From: Megaleporinus macrocephalus
Taxonomy: Eukaryota > Chordata > Actinopteri > Characiformes > Anostomidae
Direction of reading: 5' to 3'
Assembly (NCBI GenBank): GCA_021613375.1
Contig: CM038704.1
Span: forward strand, 5,811,655 to 5,875,654
DNA: 64,000 nt
Shown in pieces: positions 60,895-64,000 of this stretch (position 1 is its first letter; every line of letters begins with the position of its first letter). The translations under genes were made by a program, and so were the position numbers. A model generated the notes under the pieces. That model saw nothing but the letters and a program-made list of their open reading frames with translations. It had not been told where the DNA came from and searched no databases.

Positions 60895-63800
60895 TGTTTA
60901 CAGTGGTGGTGGTGATGTTTACAGTGATGGTGGTTGTGTTGGTGATGTTGACAGTGATGGTGGTGGTGATGTTTACAGTGGTGGTGGTGATATTTACAGT
61001 GATTGTGGTGGTGATGTTTACAGTGGTGGTGGTGGTGATATTTACAGTGATTGTGGTGGTGAGGTTTACAGTGGTGGTGGTGGTGGTGAGGTTTACAGTG
61101 ATGGTGGTGGTGGTGAGGTTTACAGTGATGGTGGTGAGGTTTACAGTGGTGGTGGTGATGTTTACAGTGCTTGTGGGGGTGATGTTTACAGTGATGGTGG
61201 TTGTGTTGGTGATGTTTACAGTGATGGTGGTGATGTTTACAGTGATGGTGGTTATGTTGGTGATGTTTACAGTGATGGTGGTGATGTTTACAGTGATGGT
61301 GGTTGTGTTGGTGATGTTTACAGTGATGGTGGTGATGTTTACAGTGGTGGTGGTGGTGGTGATGTTTACAGTGCTTGTGGTGGTGATGTTTACAGTGATT
61401 GTGGTGGTGATGTTTACAGTGATGGTGGTTGTGGTGGTGATGTTTACAGTGATGGTGGTGATGTTTACAGTGATGGTGGTTATGTTGGTGATGTTTACAG
61501 TGATGGTGGTAATGTTTACAGTGATGGTGGTTGTGTTGGTGATGTTTACAGTGATGGTGGTGATGTTTACAGTGATGGTGGTTGTGTTGGTGATGTTTAC
61601 AGTGATGGTGGTGATGTTTACAGTGATGGTGGTTGTGTTGGTGATGTTTACAGTGATGGTGGTGATGTTTACAGTGGTGGTGGTGATGTTTACAGTGCTT
61701 GTGGTGGTGATGTTTACAGTGCTTGTGGTGGTGATGTTTACAGTGATTGTGGTGGTGATGTTTACAGTGATGGTGGTGGGGGTGTTGATGTTTACAGTGA
61801 TTGTGGTGGTGATGTTTACAGTGATCGTGGTTGTGGTGGTGATGTTTACAGTGATGGTGGTGATGTTTACAGTGATGGTGGTTATGTTGGTGATGTTTAC
61901 AGTGATGGTGGTGATGTTTACAGTGATGGTGGTGATGTTTACAGTGATGGTGGTTGTGTTGGTGATGTTTACAGTGATGGTGGTGATGTTTACAGTGGTG
62001 GTGGTGATGTTTACAGTGCTTGTGGTGGTGATGTTTACAGTGCTTGTGGTGGTGATGTTTACAGTGATTGTGGTGGTGATGTTTACAGTGATGGTGGTGG
62101 GGGTGTTGATGTTTACAGTGATTGTGGTGGTGATGTTTACAGTGATTGTGGTGGTGATGTTTACAGTGGTGGTGGTGGTGATGTTTATAGTGGTAGTTGT
62201 GGTGGTGATGTTTACAGTGGTTGTGGTGATGTTTCAGCGCTGGTGGTGGTGATGTTTACAGTGGTTGTGGTGGTGATGTTTACAGTGATGGTGGTGATGT
62301 TTACAGTGATGGTGGTTGTGTTGGTGATGTTTACAGTGATGGTGGTGATGTTTACAGTGGTGGTGGTGGTGATGTTTACAGTGATGGTGGTGGTGATGTT
62401 TACAGTGATTGTGGTGGTGATGTTTACAGTGATGGTGGTTGTGGTGGTGATGTTTACAGTGATGGTGGTGGTGGTGGTGATGTTTACAGTGGTGGTGGTG
62501 GTGATATTTACAGTGATTGTGGTGGTGATGTTTACAGTGATTGTGGTGGTGATGTTTACAGTGGTGGTGGTGGTGATGTTTATAGTGGTGGTTGTGGTGG
62601 TGATGTTTACAGTGGTTGTGGTGATGTTTCAGCGCTGGTGGTGGTGATGTTTACAGTGGTTGTGGTGGTGATGTTTACAGTGGTGGTGGTGGTGGTAATG
62701 TTTACAGTGGTGGTTGTGGTGGTGATGTTTACAGTGATGGTGATGGTGGTGGTGATGTTTACAGTGGTGCTGGTGGTAATGTTTCGGTAATGGTGGTGGT
62801 GGTGATGTTTACAGTGGTGCTGGTGGTAATGTTCCGTGATGGTAGTGGTGATGTTTACAGTGGTGCTGGTGGTAATGTTTCGGTGATGGTAGTGGTGATG
62901 TTTACAGTGGTGCTGGTGGTAATGTTTCGGTGATGGTAGTGGTGGTGATGTTTACAGTGGTGGTGGTGGTGGTGATATTTACAGTGGTGCTGGTGGTAAT
63001 GTTTCGGTGATGGTGGTGGTGGTGATGTTTACAGTGATGTTGGTGGTGATGTTTACAGTGGTGCTGGTGGTAATGTTTCGGTGATGGTGGTGGTGATGTT
63101 TACAGTGATGGTGGTGGGGATGTTTACAGTGATGGTGATTACAGTGGTGGTGGTGATATTTACAGTGGTGCTGGTGGTAATGTTTCGGTGATGGTGGTGG
63201 TGGTGAAGTTTACAGTGATGGTGGTGGGAATGTTTACAGCGATGGTGGAAGTGGTGGTGATGTTTACAGTGGTGGTGGTGGTGGTGATATTTACAGTGGT
63301 GCTGATGGTAATGTTTCGGTGATGGTGGTGGTGGTGATGTTTACAGTGATGGTGGTGGGAATGGTTACAGTGATGGTGGAAGTGGTGGTGATGTTTACAG
63401 TGGTGGTGGTGATGGTGATATTTACAGTGGTGCTGGTGGTAATGTTTCAGTGATGATAGTGGTGGTGATGTTTGGTATTGTATTTATTGTATTATAAGAC
63501 TTTATATATGTGTACATGTTGCAAATTTCTTTTTTGTTGTAAATCATTATTAGAGTGTTTATTCTTCTACATAACCTGCTGCTACTGTAATAACTGCAAT
63601 TTCCCCCTGAGATCAATAAAGTATTTCTGATTCTGATTCTGGTGATGGTGGTGATGTTTACAGTGATGGTGGAAGTGGTGGTGATGTTTACAGTGATGGT
63701 GGAAGTGGTGGTGATGTTTACAGTGATGGTGAAAGTGGTGGTGATGTTTACAGTGATGGTGGAAGTGGTGGTGATGTTTACAGTGATGGTGAAAGTGGTG

Positions 63801-64000
63801 GTGATGTTTACAGTGATGGTGGAAGTGGTGATGTTTACAGTGATGGTGGAAGTGGTGGTGATGTTTACAGTGATGGTGGAAGTGGTGATGTTGTTTACAG
63901 TGATGGTGGTGGTGATGTTTACAGTGATGGTGGAAGTGGTGGTGATGTTTACAGTGATGGTGGAAGTGGTGATGTTGTTTACAGTGATGGTGGAAGTGGT
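60895..64000. repeat. GT-rich minisatellite (GTTTACAGTGATGGTGGTGAT)
   Basis: Units of 15-30 bp, mostly multiples of three, built from GTTTACAGT + GATGGTGGT/GGTGGTGGT/GCTTGTGGT + GAT. The first half is dominated by GGTTGTGTTGGTGATG variants; 62.75-63.45 kb by GGTGCTGGTGGTAATGTTTC; after 63.64 kb by GATGGTGGAAGTGGTGGTG. It runs off the window edge. Very long plus-strand open frames here result from the period being a multiple of three. Confidence 0.97.
63472..63640 (+). repeat. Retroelement tail inserted in the minisatellite
   Basis: Non-repetitive sequence inside the array, ending CTGTAATAACTGCAATTTCC, CCTGAGATCAATAAAGTATT and TCTGATTCTGATTCTG. This 3' tail with AATAAA and a short terminal repeat is typical of fish non-LTR retroelements, from memory. 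Confidence 0.6.

Noticed and set aside
60879..62647. Plus-strand open frames of 457 and 587 codons (VMFTVMVV- and GDVYSDGG-type)
   Set aside because: They arise from a GT-rich minisatellite whose unit is a multiple of three bases. No splice signals or unique sequence; it is an intron of the minus-strand esyt1 gene.

Overview
The window is vertebrate nuclear DNA and almost certainly from a ray-finned (teleost) fish. Genes are split into small exons with GT-AG introns. Non-coding DNA is full of Tc1- and hAT-type elements, foldback elements, minisatellites and A/T microsatellites. No prokaryotic features are seen. Some repeats look like those of otophysan fishes (characins, catfishes, electric fishes), but that narrower placement is a guess from memory.

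Three genes are supported. (1) About 3.4-5.1 kb, minus strand: a 72-codon microprotein gene resembling human MMP24OS, with a CpG-rich promoter. The plus-strand sequence to its left (ending near 2.65 kb) may be the 3' UTR of a neighbouring gene, perhaps mmp24. (2) About 7.5-16.5 kb, plus strand: complete eif6. Six coding exons total exactly 738 nt, encoding 245 residues plus stop, with a CpG-rich promoter, a non-coding first exon and a poly(A) signal. eIF6 is the 60S anti-association and ribosome biogenesis factor. (3) About 23.2-60.3 kb, minus strand, continuing past the right edge: a large extended-synaptotagmin gene, best matched to esyt1. I resolved 36 exons; their lengths sum to 3960 nt in a single frame (1319 residues plus stop). 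They encode linker, C2C-C2D module 1, linker, module 2, linker, module 3 and a C-terminal C2E-like domain. Human ESYT1, as I recall it, has only one C2C-C2D pair, so this fish gene carries three copies of that 8-exon cassette. If the unseen 5' part carries the usual SMP, C2A and C2B domains, the protein would have nine C2 domains.

eif6 and esyt1 are convergent, with repeat-rich DNA between them (16.5-23.2 kb). A 140-170 bp tandem repeat lies on both sides of the last eif6 exon and shows a duplicated ~640 bp higher-order block. The esyt1 introns hold a 20-bp minisatellite (47.2-49.3 kb), a 38-bp A/T-rich minisatellite (43.5-44.3 kb), a Tc1-like element with near-perfect terminal repeats (51.9-53.1 kb), a foldback element (50.6-51.3 kb) and several hAT-like elements with exact 8-bp target duplications. 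The right end (60.9-64 kb) is a GT-rich minisatellite inside the next upstream esyt1 intron.

Worth a second look: the triplicated C2C-C2D cassette with signs of sequence homogenisation, a decayed copy of one linker exon, two GC-AG introns in module 3, the MMP24OS-like microprotein beside eif6, and transposons nested inside other transposons.
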